The notes: generated by a model from the letters alone, not told the origin. 13,870 nt of DNA from Casp-Chloro-G3 sp002816715 (GCA_027623815.1 JAQBUV010000066.1:1-13870), one strand, 5' to 3'. Shown: positions 1 to 6,690, counted from the first letter of the stretch. A program made the numbers and translations.

Positions 1-28
1 TCCTATATTTCCCTATATTTCCCTCATT

Positions 29-358
29 CTAGGAGCGGGACTCTATCTTAACCACCTGTCCGATTTTTGGGGTCCACCTCACAGTTGGTTCCTCATCTTC
101 TTGTTCATTACCCAATGCTTGTTTGATGGCTTTGATATCTTTGGGAGCTATATCCACTTCAATATCCAGTCGAAAGGCACGGACAAAACACGTAGGGTGG
201 TCGGGTAAATAGGGAATGGGATCAATCTTCCGCAGATTTCCCGATTCTCTTGAAGATCCCTCGACCTCAAGAAAGATCGCTTCAAATGTATCTCCCCTAA
301 CGAATCTTTGGGCTAGATAGCCGCAGTTTCTACATTGCCGTGACTCTACAATTTCCAT
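29..358 (-). CDS. Hypothetical small protein with a CxxC motif
   Basis: This reads as a 109-residue protein that I do not recognise. It has a CRNCG motif at residues 9-13 and a further Cys at 57 in HPTCF, so a small zinc-binding or redox site is possible but not shown. The C-terminal third is acidic (EQEDEE) and then basic. There is no signal peptide or membrane segment. The frame stays open to a TTG at 415. I prefer the ATG at 358 because it has an AAGGTG sequence about 10 nt upstream and puts the CxxC near the N-terminus. The gene and its surroundings are clearly more AT-rich than the other genes here, which could mean a different origin. The stop lies close to the window edge, so its downstream partners are unknown. 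Confidence 0.6.
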   Translation of the reverse strand: MEIVESRQCRNCGYLAQRFVRGDTFEAIFLEVEGSSRESGNLRKIDPIPYLPDHPTCFVRAFRLDIEVDIAPKDIKAIKQALGNEQEDEEPTVRWTPKIGQVVKIESRS

Positions 359-438
359 TAAGGTAAGGCACCTTCGATGAAAGATGCTCCAATGATAGCA
401 TTTGTACAGTGGCAAGTATTTGATTCCCCATCAATCTT

Positions 439-528
439 GGGCATCATGACGAAATAAATGGTTCACGTGTGAGACTTTCCAAATAGGGTTACAGCTAAAT
501 ATTGCATCAGTTATTTCGTCATGAGCCC
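439..528. repeat. Inverted-repeat element (hairpin or MITE-like)
   Basis: A perfect 14-bp inverted repeat has its left arm at 444-457 (core CATGACGAAATAA) and its right arm at 511-524. It extends outward by GGGC/GCCC across a one-base bulge to 439 and 528. The 53 bases between the arms are AT-rich and hold no gene. Near-identical CTTGGG words occur at both outer ends (436-441 and 528-533), but they partly overlap the arms. The element could be a tiny non-autonomous transposon remnant or a structured 5' region of the minus-strand gene at 29-358. Nothing here decides between these. Confidence 0.55.
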
Positions 529-541
529 TTGGGGCAAACCG

Positions 542-581
542 GTCACCTCAATTCTCTCCCACAAGGAGAGATGAAGCTACC
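542..581 (+). repeat. Dispersed palindromic repeat, family 1, copy A
   Basis: These 40 bases match 5211-5250 at 33 positions by hand alignment. They contain a small hairpin with CTCTCC and GGAGAG arms. The copy lies just downstream of the minus-strand dehydrogenase stop, where it could end or protect that transcript. Confidence 0.6.
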
Positions 582-596
582 AAGACCGGGCGCAGC

Positions 597-1703
597 CTAC
601 GGCACCAGCATGGCGCGGGTAACCTCGGTCTGACTCTGGCTCCACTCCGACTTGGCGAAGGCTTCGTTGACCTCGGCCAGCGGATATTTGTGGGAAACAA
701 TCTTGTGGAAGGGTACCTTGTGCTGGTTCCTGACCAGGTAGTCCAGCAGCGTGGGCAGCAGCGATGCCCGGTACATGCGAGAACCCAGGATGCTCTTGCC
801 GGACAGCAGCTTCGATGGATCAATGGAAACTTCGCGGCCCCGGACAATATCGCCAATCTCCACGAAGGTTCCGCCGTTGCTGAGCATGTCGATGCCTTCC
901 GCCATTAATTCGGCCCGGCCCACCAGTTCCATCACCACGTCGGCCCCCCGACCGTTGGTCAATTCCCAGACGCGCCGAATCCGGGTCTCGGGAGTGTTGA
1001 ACTCTTCAATGTTGATCGTATAATCCGCGCCGAATTCTTCGGCTAGCTGCAAACGGTTCTCCAAACGGTCCAGGACAATCACCCGGTGAGCGCCCATATC
1101 CTTGGCCATCGCCACGGCGTTCAAGCCCAGCCCGCCGGCGCCCTGAATCACCACATACTCGCCCTCACCCAGTCCGGCCCGTTGCAACCCGGTGGTGACC
1201 GTACCCAACGCGCAGTTCACCGGCCCCAGAATTTCATCGGGCAGTTCATCGGGGACACGGAAAAAGGCATGGCGCGGCGGCAGGTACAGAAAGTCAGCGT
1301 AGGTACCGGTAAAATAGGGCCAGACTCCAGCGGTGGGATACTCCCGATTGGCGCACCAGTTAGTATCACCGCGCAGGCACAGGTGGCAGCGATGGCAGGG
1401 AAAGACCGCCGAATACATCACCCGGTCGCCTTCTTTGATCGGGGTTCCCAGGGTGTCGGTGGTTACGCCATCGCCCAAAACCTCCACCACACCGGTGCCT
1501 TCATGGCCCATCGCCCGACCGGTGGGAGGCAGCGGCATGAACTCCTGCGTCTGGTCGCCACGCCAGGTGTGCAAGTCCGACCCGCAGACCCCAGCCTGAG
1601 TCATTCGGAGCAAGACCGCTCCCCGCTCTGGTTCCGGAACGTCGTATTCCTCAATATCAAAAGGCTTGCCGTACTCTTTGACTACCACAATTCGTCCCTT
1701 CAT
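597..1703 (-). CDS. Zinc-dependent alcohol dehydrogenase (MDR family)
   Basis: A 368-residue medium-chain dehydrogenase/reductase, predicted to oxidise an alcohol or polyol with NAD. The N-terminal GroES-like domain carries the catalytic zinc ligands C40 (CGSD) and H67-E68 (GHEGTG), with C164 as the likely third ligand. The structural zinc loop has C103, C106, C109 and C117. The Rossmann domain shows GAGGLG at 188-193 followed by an acidic D212 at the end of the next strand, which favours NAD over NADP. Length and domain order are normal for the family. The ATG at 1703 has GAGAGG 7 nt upstream. The true substrate cannot be read from the sequence; sorbitol, threonine and simple alcohol dehydrogenases share this layout. 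The gene is divergent from pcm, with no functional link apparent. Confidence 0.9.
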   Translation of the reverse strand: MKGRIVVVKEYGKPFDIEEYDVPEPERGAVLLRMTQAGVCGSDLHTWRGDQTQEFMPLPPTGRAMGHEGTGVVEVLGDGVTTDTLGTPIKEGDRVMYSAVFPCHRCHLCLRGDTNWCANREYPTAGVWPYFTGTYADFLYLPPRHAFFRVPDELPDEILGPVNCALGTVTTGLQRAGLGEGEYVVIQGAGGLGLNAVAMAKDMGAHRVIVLDRLENRLQLAEEFGADYTINIEEFNTPETRIRRVWELTNGRGADVVMELVGRAELMAEGIDMLSNGGTFVEIGDIVRGREVSIDPSKLLSGKSILGSRMYRASLLPTLLDYLVRNQHKVPFHKIVSHKYPLAEVNEAFAKSEWSQSQTEVTRAMLVP

Positions 1704-1766
1704 AGCGAACCTCTCAAGGATAAATTTTGATGGCCTATCCTAGCACGAAAGCACCAAGCCTGGGTA

Positions 1767-1800
1767 GCTGGGATGAGGGGCTGAGTCCCTCCCCCGGTTG
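1767..1800. repeat. Partial copy of dispersed repeat family 1
   Basis: GCTGGGATGAGGG at 1767-1779 is identical to 5190-5202 in the full-length copy. It is followed by a GAGGG/CCCTC stem. It sits between two divergent genes and touches the -35 box proposed for pcm. Confidence 0.4.
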
Positions 1801-1826
1801 TTGCTGGTTTAACCCGATGATATATT
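1798..1826 (+). promoter_or_regulatory. Predicted sigma70-type promoter of pcm
   Basis: TTGTTG at 1798-1803 and TATATT at 1821-1826 are separated by 17 bases. Transcription would begin near 1833, giving a leader of about 25 bases to the ATG at 1858. The site also argues against the TTG codon at 1825 being the start, because that codon lies inside the -10 box. Confidence 0.55.
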
Positions 1827-1857
1827 GGGAGTACGGACATCGGACGGTTATGGAGTT

Positions 1858-2496
1858 ATGCTTAAGGCTAGGCGGGAACTTTTTCGTAAGTTGAGCAAGG
1901 AAATACGCTCAAAAGCAGTTATGGCTGCTCTGGAGAGCGTGCCCCGCGAGCGTTTTGTGCCGCCCGAAGTCAGCCATCTGGCCTATCAAGACAAACCTCT
2001 GCCCATTGGCGCAGACCAGACCATCTCCCAACCCTTCATTGTCGCGATAATGACCCAGGCACTGGAACTGCAAGGGAATGAGCGAGTCCTGGAGGTGGGC
2101 ACCGGCAGCGGGTATCAGGCAGCGGTATTGTCTCTGCTGGTGCCTCGCGGTCATTTAATCACCGTGGAGCGGGTACCCGCGTTAAAAGATAAGGCCAAGG
2201 CGTTGCTGAAAGCACTGGGGTACAACAATGTGACGGTCGAACTGGCCGGGCCTACTCTGGGCGCTCCCCAACATGGGCCTTTCGACGCGATCATTGTGAC
2301 CGCGGCCTCGCCCCAAATACCCGACTCCCTGGTCTCCCAATTGGCAGTTGGCGGACGGTTGGTGATTCCGGTGGGCACACGGGAGAACCAGGAGTTGATG
2401 CGGGTGCTCCGCACTGAAGAAGGAATATCGGTGCGCTGGCTCGGCCCTTGCCGGTTCGTGCCGCTGATCGGTAAGGAAGCTTTTCCAGAGCGGTAA
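1858..2496 (+). CDS. pcm: Protein-L-isoaspartate O-methyltransferase
   Basis: A 212-residue cytosolic repair enzyme that methylates L-isoaspartyl residues in aged proteins with S-adenosylmethionine. Family hallmarks are VPRERF (28-33), DQTISQP (53-59), the SAM motif I EVGTGSGY (79-86), a TVER post-I motif with the ribose-binding Glu, and GPFDAIIVTAASPQIP. The C-terminal GGRLVIPVG strand is also present. The frame extends to a TTG at 1825, but the ATG at 1858 fits the usual family length and the promoter at 1798-1826. A GGAG lies only 2 nt before the ATG, so ribosome binding is not classical. Oddly, the usual GDG of motif II, before the TLG, reads AGP here. That removes the Asp normally near the SAM adenine. 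Confidence 0.92.
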   Translation: MLKARRELFRKLSKEIRSKAVMAALESVPRERFVPPEVSHLAYQDKPLPIGADQTISQPFIVAIMTQALELQGNERVLEVGTGSGYQAAVLSLLVPRGHLITVERVPALKDKAKALLKALGYNNVTVELAGPTLGAPQHGPFDAIIVTAASPQIPDSLVSQLAVGGRLVIPVGTRENQELMRVLRTEEGISVRWLGPCRFVPLIGKEAFPER

Positions 2497-2566
2497 GCTA
2501 TGGCATAATACCCCCGTCCCCAGAATTTACTTGATAAATCGCAGCTAAATTGCCGCCCTATACCCA

Positions 2567-2593
2567 CTGGAGTATTCCCGACTCCAGGATACT
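2567..2593 (+). promoter_or_regulatory. Overlapping alternative hairpins in the VOC gene leader
   Basis: CTGGAGT (2567-2573) pairs perfectly with ACTCCAG (2581-2587). AGTAT-CC (2571-2577, with one bulge) can instead pair with GGATACT (2587-2593). The two stems exclude each other and end 4 nt before the AAGGAG at 2598-2603. This could be a simple terminator stem after pcm or a translational switch. No T-run follows. Confidence 0.3.
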
Positions 2594-2608
2594 TAGCAAG
2601 GAGTAATC

Positions 2609-3439
2609 ATGTTTGAAAAGATTCAGCATATTGGATACCTGGTCGCCGACCTGGACGCTGCCATAGATTGGTTCAAGCAGACCTTTGGCGGTGACAACGC
2701 CGGAGGCAGCAACCTCAACCCGGGCGGAGTGGCCGTGCCCAGCGGAGGACGCAACGCCTTTATTCACTTTGGGCAGATTGAGGTGGAGTTGATTGAACCC
2801 AACGACAAGACCAACATCCCCGACAACGCCCTGGTGATGCATCACGTCGCCTATGTGGTGGCCGACGTCGCCAAGTCCAAGACCGAATTGGAAGCAAAGG
2901 GCTTCAAGTTTGCCACACCCCAGGCCAACACCAACGTTATCGGCCAGCAGGTGCTCTACTTCGACCCGGCCACCACCAACGGCTTCCTGATGCACCTGAC
3001 TCAACAACCGGCCCAGCCCAGCGCCATCGGCGTAGGCCAGGGTTGCCAAGTTGACCAGATACTGCACGCCGGTTATCTGTGCGCCGACGTTGAGGAAGCT
3101 GTCGCCTGGTTCGAGAACAGCTTTGACGGCACAGCGGTTGGCGGCATCGGCGCTTCCCGCCGGGGCGCGCGCAACGCCTACGTCAACTTTGGGCAGGTAC
3201 AGGTTGAGTTAATTGAGGCGTCGGATCAGAGCGAGCTGGGCGGCCAGCGTTACATCATGGACCATGTGGGCTACACCGTGGGCAACATCGGGGCCTGCGT
3301 CGACGACTGCAAAAACCGGGGGTTCCAGTTCGCCGGGGATGAACCCATTACCAACCGGGTGAGCCAGACCCTGCTCTACTTCGATGCCGCCACCACCATG
3401 GGCAGTCGCATGCACCTGACCCAACTGCCCAAAGACTAA
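2609..3439 (+). CDS. Two-domain VOC (glyoxalase/epimerase-like) protein
   Basis: A 276-residue protein built of two homologous vicinal-oxygen-chelate domains, about residues 1-135 and 148-276, joined by a Gly/Gln-rich linker. Matching segments are KIQHIGYLVADLDAA / QILHAGYLCADVEEA, VELIE / VELIE, HHVAYVV / DHVGYTV, and LYFDPATT...MHLTQ / LYFDAATT...MHLTQ. Candidate metal ligands are H7, E60, H79 and H129 in domain 1, and H153, E200, H219 and H269 in domain 2, so both domains keep a full set. The N-terminus resembles methylmalonyl-CoA epimerase, but VOC proteins also include glyoxalases, dioxygenases and resistance proteins, and the substrate is unknown. The ATG has AAGGAG 5 nt upstream. The stop is 2 nt before the first aroK start, so the two are probably translated in a coupled way. 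Confidence 0.85.
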   Translation: MFEKIQHIGYLVADLDAAIDWFKQTFGGDNAGGSNLNPGGVAVPSGGRNAFIHFGQIEVELIEPNDKTNIPDNALVMHHVAYVVADVAKSKTELEAKGFKFATPQANTNVIGQQVLYFDPATTNGFLMHLTQQPAQPSAIGVGQGCQVDQILHAGYLCADVEEAVAWFENSFDGTAVGGIGASRRGARNAYVNFGQVQVELIEASDQSELGGQRYIMDHVGYTVGNIGACVDDCKNRGFQFAGDEPITNRVSQTLLYFDAATTMGSRMHLTQLPKD

Positions 3440-3469
3440 TATTGCCGAGACCCATATTGCCGAAACCCA
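3440..3469 (+). repeat. 15-nt tandem duplication at the aroK start
   Basis: Bases 3440-3454 are repeated at 3455-3469 with one G-to-A difference (core TATTGCCGARACCCA). The unit is five codons and carries a TTG, so the gene has two in-frame TTG start candidates, at 3442 and 3457. Confidence 0.8.
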
Positions 3470-4005
3470 AGAACATAATTCTGGTGGGATTCATGGCCAC
3501 CGGCAAGAGTCACGTGGGCCGGATTCTATCCGAAAAGACCGGCTGGCCGCTGGTTGACGCCGATGATGAGATTGTCCGGCGTACGGGCAAGTCCATTCAA
3601 TGCATCTTTGACGATGACGGCGAGACGGCGTTTCGAGATTTGGAGCGTTTGGTTATCGCCGACCTGTGCGCCGAAAGTCAGCGGATAATCTCCGCTGGCG
3701 GCGGGGCCTTCGTCGATGCCGCCAACCGTGAATTGATGCTGGCCAGCGGGCTGGTCGTCTGCCTCAGCGCCACTCCGGAGACCATTTGTTCGCGGGTGGA
3801 GGAAGCAGACGGCGGCACTGGCCCAGTACGCCCGTTACTGGCCGGGGACAAACCAGGAGAAAATCCCTTGGAGCGCATTGAGAGTCTGCTGGCCCAGCGC
3901 GCCAATGCCTACGCTCAGGCGCATCATACCTTGGAAACCGACTCTATAACTCCGCAGCAGGTGGCGGAGCGTATACTGGAATTGTGCCGATTCAAAGGTT
4001 TCTGA
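3442..4005 (+). CDS. aroK: Shikimate kinase
   Basis: An enzyme of 187 residues (182 if started at the second TTG) that phosphorylates shikimate with ATP, the fifth step of the shikimate pathway. Visible motifs are the Walker A loop GFMATGKS (16-23), the DAD motif (39-41), GETAFRDLE (60-68) with the shikimate-binding Arg, and the GGG turn of SAGGGA. RPLLAG in the lid and LLAQRANAY with the conserved Arg follow. No ATG lies upstream of the Walker loop, so translation must begin at a TTG (3442 or 3457). There is no good ribosome binding site, which fits coupling to the VOC gene ending at 3439. aroB follows after 43 nt. Confidence 0.93.
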   Translation: MPRPILPKPKNIILVGFMATGKSHVGRILSEKTGWPLVDADDEIVRRTGKSIQCIFDDDGETAFRDLERLVIADLCAESQRIISAGGGAFVDAANRELMLASGLVVCLSATPETICSRVEEADGGTGPVRPLLAGDKPGENPLERIESLLAQRANAYAQAHHTLETDSITPQQVAERILELCRFKGF

Positions 4006-4048
4006 TTCAGAGGATTCCCAGTTTAAAGAATTCCCAGGAGGATAACCA

Positions 4049-5149
4049 ATGGCCGACGCTGACCTGGCCGCAACCGTTCATCATTCCGGCGGCAGCTACC
4101 CGGTGGTCGCTGGCTGGGGTGTCATTGACCAATTGGGCGAAAAGCTGGTGGAACTGGGCGTGAAGAGCCCCGCCTACATCATCACCGACGAAAACGTCAT
4201 GCGCCCTTACGGTCGGGCCGCCCAGTTGTCATTGCAGCGTAGCGGCATCGCGGCCCACTGCTTCATCATCCCGCCCGGCGAGCCCAGCAAGAGCTTCCAG
4301 CTAGCCCAGCACATCTACGAATGGCTGGTGGGGCTGAAAGCCGAGCGCGGCCAGGGTATCATCGCCGTGGGCGGCGGCGTGGTCGGCGACCTGGCCGGGT
4401 TTGTCGCGTCTACCTTCCTGCGGGGAGTGCCTTTCATCCAGGTGCCCACTAGCATGGCGGCCATGGTCGACGCATCCATCGGCGGCAAGGTGGCGGTGAA
4501 CCTGCCCCAGGCCAAGAACCTGGTGGGGGCATTCTACCAGCCCCAGGCGGTGCTGGCCGACGTGAAGGCGTTGTCCACCCTGGGCAAGCGCGAACTTTCC
4601 GAAGGCTGGGCTGAGGCGATCAAGCACGGCCTGATTCTGGACGCCGACCTGTTGGACCTGTTTGAGGAACACGCCGAAGCCCTGATGGCGGTAGAACCAG
4701 AAATATCCACCGAGGTCATCCGGCGCAGCATGGCGATCAAAGCCGGGGTGGTCAGCCAGGACGAGCGCGAGACCCTGGGCATCCGGATTCTGCTCAACTA
4801 CGGCCACACCATTGGTCACGCTTTAGAGTCCTCCACCGATTACGGGCGGTTCATGCACGGCGAAGGTGTGTCCATTGGCATGATGGGAGCGGCTCGGATG
4901 GCCCAGCAAATGGGCATGATCCCCCAGGAACTGGTGGATCGACAGCGGGCAATACTCCAGCGGTTTAATCTGCCAACCAAAGCCTCCGGCGTTTCAGTGG
5001 AGCAGATTCGTCAGGCCATGTCCCTGGACAAGAAGGTGCAGTCTGGCACCAACCGCTGGGTCATGCTGGAAGACGTGGGGCAGGCGGTGGTGCGGCAGGA
5101 TGTCCCCTGGGAACTGGTAGAGGCGACACTGGCTGAGTTGATTGATTAG
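4049..5149 (+). CDS. aroB: 3-Dehydroquinate synthase
   Basis: A 366-residue NAD- and metal-dependent enzyme that converts DAHP to 3-dehydroquinate, the second shikimate-pathway step. The NAD-binding part has PGEPSKSF (76-83) and GGGVVGDLAGFVAST (108-122). The active-site stretch reads VPTSMAAMVDASIGGK. The likely metal ligands are E189 in EGWAEAIKHG, H253 in NYGHTIGH and H270 in HGEG. Length is typical. The ATG at 4049 has AGGAGG 8 nt upstream, the best ribosome binding site of the cluster. The aroK partner argues for the primary-metabolism enzyme rather than a sedoheptulose cyclase or 2-deoxy-scyllo-inosose synthase homologue. Other shikimate genes are not in the window. Confidence 0.95.
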   Translation: MADADLAATVHHSGGSYPVVAGWGVIDQLGEKLVELGVKSPAYIITDENVMRPYGRAAQLSLQRSGIAAHCFIIPPGEPSKSFQLAQHIYEWLVGLKAERGQGIIAVGGGVVGDLAGFVASTFLRGVPFIQVPTSMAAMVDASIGGKVAVNLPQAKNLVGAFYQPQAVLADVKALSTLGKRELSEGWAEAIKHGLILDADLLDLFEEHAEALMAVEPEISTEVIRRSMAIKAGVVSQDERETLGIRILLNYGHTIGHALESSTDYGRFMHGEGVSIGMMGAARMAQQMGMIPQELVDRQRAILQRFNLPTKASGVSVEQIRQAMSLDKKVQSGTNRWVMLEDVGQAVVRQDVPWELVEATLAELID

Positions 5150-5169
5150 GGCCGATATCAGTAAGCCCT
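5148..5169 (+). terminator. Weak terminator-like stem after aroB
   Basis: AGGGC overlapping the aroB stop pairs with GCCCT at 5165-5169 across a 12-nt loop and is followed by TATACCTTT. The stem is short and the T-run poor. The larger repeat hairpin just downstream may do the same job. Confidence 0.25.
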
Positions 5170-5178
5170 TATACCTTT

Positions 5179-5250
5179 GAGGGGAGAAGGCTGGGATGAG
5201 GGTGAAACCCCTCACCTCAATCCTTTCCCACCAGGGGAGAGGAAGCTAAC
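5179..5250. repeat. Dispersed palindromic repeat, family 1, copy B (full)
   Basis: The left half (from GAGGGGAGAAGG, 5179 on) folds back on the right half (CCCTCACCTCAATCC..., 5209 on). The last 20 bases form their own stem, CCTTTCC against GGAGAGG. It lies between the convergent aroB and TauE genes, a natural place for transcription ends from both sides. Confidence 0.65.
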
Positions 5251-5287
5251 AACTGAAACACTCCCGAAAAACACGTCGTCTACACCC

Positions 5288-6346
5288 CTACCCATTGCTT
5301 TCGCTAGAAGCTCTGGCGCGCAACTTGGCCCGCAGCAGCAGCACCCCGATAAAGATCGCCATCGCCCCCGACACCCCCAGCAGAACCACCGACGCCAGGG
5401 TGTTCAGGTACTCCAGGTTCGGCAGACTGCCAGCGACTTGCTTCAACGCCACGGATACACCTCCGCTGAGTACGGTAACGCCGAAGAGGAATCGTATTCG
5501 GCCAGCGCCCACCGACGCAGTAGCAGCGGCTCCCAGTTGGGAACCGGCGGAAGCGGCGGCCAGCATGATTACGGCCATTAACAGGTCAACATTGTTGGAC
5601 AACGAATATAGCGCGGTGCCCACCACTCCAGTAACTATGATTTGCAGCAGGCCGGTGCCAACCGCCACCGTGGTCGGTATACCGATGACGAAAATCATCA
5701 CGGGCAGCATGATAAATCCGCCTCCTGCGCCCAATAGCCCGGACAGAAAACCGACGGCGAATCCAATGGTGATGGGAATCAGCACATGGATGCTCTCGAT
5801 CTGTGAGGCGGGCAGACTGGCATACATGGAAACCCGGCCCAAGCCAGGGAAGCTGATCGAGTGGGGGGGTATTCGCCAGGCATAGAGTCTTTGGGCCAGA
5901 GCACCGGTGCTGACTGCTTCACCGGATTGGTCAGACCAACGCCGGGTCTTCCAGTAATCGTAAATTATGAAAAGGCCCAGAAACACCAGGAGCGCGACAT
6001 AAAGATAGCCAATTACCGGCCCGATAGCGCCGGTTGCCTCCAGTTTTGAGTTGAGGGCCTTCGCCAGAAACAGGGCGGGAACCGTCCCCAAGATCGTTAA
6101 TCCCGCCAGACGATAGTCCACATTGCCCAGGTGACGGTGTTTCAGCAGGTTGATAATTGAAGACCCTAGAATCAGGGCCATACCAGTGCCCACCGCAAAT
6201 ATGGTTGGCACTCCAAAGACCAGCAACCCGGCAGTTATCAAAAAGCCACCGCCGACGCCAAAAAAACCGCCCAGTGTGCCCACGATGACGCCCAGCAGAA
6301 TCAACAGGAGGGGATTTACCATGACTTCGGCGTTGGGGAAGAACAT
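5288..6346 (-). CDS. TauE/SafE-family anion exporter (sulfite/sulfoacetate type)
   Basis: A 352-residue inner-membrane permease of the TauE/SafE (DUF81) family, members of which export sulfite, sulfoacetate or other organic anions. The two-fold repeat typical of the family is clear. GTLGGFFGVGGGFL (23-36), followed by FGVPTIFAVGTGMA, is echoed by GFLSGLLGAGGGFI (199-212) and IGIPTTVAVGTGLL. I count about eight hydrophobic segments. A polar loop of about 50 residues (130-182) between the halves makes the protein somewhat long. The start at 6346 has no ribosome binding site but lies 2 nt after the stop of the upstream small gene, so coupled translation is likely. An internal ATG (M9) is an alternative. 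The substrate is unknown, as no sulfur-metabolism genes are adjacent. Confidence 0.88.
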   Translation of the reverse strand: MFFPNAEVMVNPLLLILLGVIVGTLGGFFGVGGGFLITAGLLVFGVPTIFAVGTGMALILGSSIINLLKHRHLGNVDYRLAGLTILGTVPALFLAKALNSKLEATGAIGPVIGYLYVALLVFLGLFIIYDYWKTRRWSDQSGEAVSTGALAQRLYAWRIPPHSISFPGLGRVSMYASLPASQIESIHVLIPITIGFAVGFLSGLLGAGGGFIMLPVMIFVIGIPTTVAVGTGLLQIIVTGVVGTALYSLSNNVDLLMAVIMLAAASAGSQLGAAATASVGAGRIRFLFGVTVLSGGVSVALKQVAGSLPNLEYLNTLASVVLLGVSGAMAIFIGVLLLRAKLRARASSESNG

Positions 6347-6348
6347 AT

Positions 6349-6537
6349 CTAGGTGTGGGAGTCCCGGCGGGCATTGCTACCTCGACCAATAACCGCAGAC
6401 CCAGCTTTCAGCGCCACTTCCCAGAAGGCGTACAGTCCCAGTCCGGTGCCGCCGATAGCCGCCATCACCAACAACGCCCACAGTATTGGATAGCCAACAC
6501 TGAAAGTGTTCAGAAAGTAAGTTAGAGCGTCGTACAT
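6349..6537 (-). CDS. Small single-pass membrane protein upstream of the TauE/SafE gene
   Basis: A 62-residue protein with one strongly hydrophobic stretch, about residues 17-39 (PILWALLVMAAIGGTGLGLY), and a basic, Arg-rich C-terminal tail. I do not recognise a family. Its stop is 2 nt from the exporter start on the same strand, so it is very probably in the same operon and may be a small subunit or leader protein of the permease. The ATG at 6537 lacks a clear Shine-Dalgarno sequence, which lowers confidence a little. The reading frame does not look like a shadow, because nothing on the other strand is a credible gene here. Confidence 0.6.
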   Translation of the reverse strand: MYDALTYFLNTFSVGYPILWALLVMAAIGGTGLGLYAFWEVALKAGSAVIGRGSNARRDSHT

Positions 6538-6614
6538 AGCTGTCTTTTAGCAGTTTCTAGGGAGAGTTTTCAGGTCGTTGCAATCCAGCTTGCCTAGAGA
6601 TACCATGAGCCGTG

Positions 6615-6649
6615 GCCAGAATGTTCTGGCGTCCCCATCATGACGGGGC
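6615..6649. promoter_or_regulatory. Two adjacent palindromes in the divergent region before tgt
   Basis: GCCAGAATGTTCTGGC (6615-6630) is a perfect palindrome with 7-bp arms around TG. It abuts GTCCCCATCATGACGGGGC (6631-6649), which has CCCC/GGGG arms around a partly symmetric CATG centre. They lie between the exporter unit and tgt and look like binding sites for a dimeric regulator or a compact double hairpin. No regulator gene is nearby. Confidence 0.4.
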
Positions 6650-6690
6650 ATCCTTTACATGATAGCACGCGACAGTAGTGCGGTAGGTCA

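Noticed and set aside
359..415. 19-residue extension of the left-end hypothetical protein from a TTG
   Set aside because: Needs a TTG start without a ribosome binding site; the ATG at 358 is better supported.
1086..1730. Long plus-strand open frame opposite the alcohol dehydrogenase
   Set aside because: It has low-complexity His/Gln/Arg-rich composition typical of an antisense shadow, no family motif, and the opposite strand has a complete zinc dehydrogenase.
1825..1857. N-terminal extension of pcm from a TTG
   Set aside because: The TTG sits in the TATATT -10 box and the added residues have no counterpart in the family.
5931..6389. 152-codon minus-strand frame overlapping the exporter gene in another frame
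   Set aside because: The exporter frame has the two-fold TauE repeat. This one is Arg/Gly/Pro-rich and spans the boundary of two real genes.
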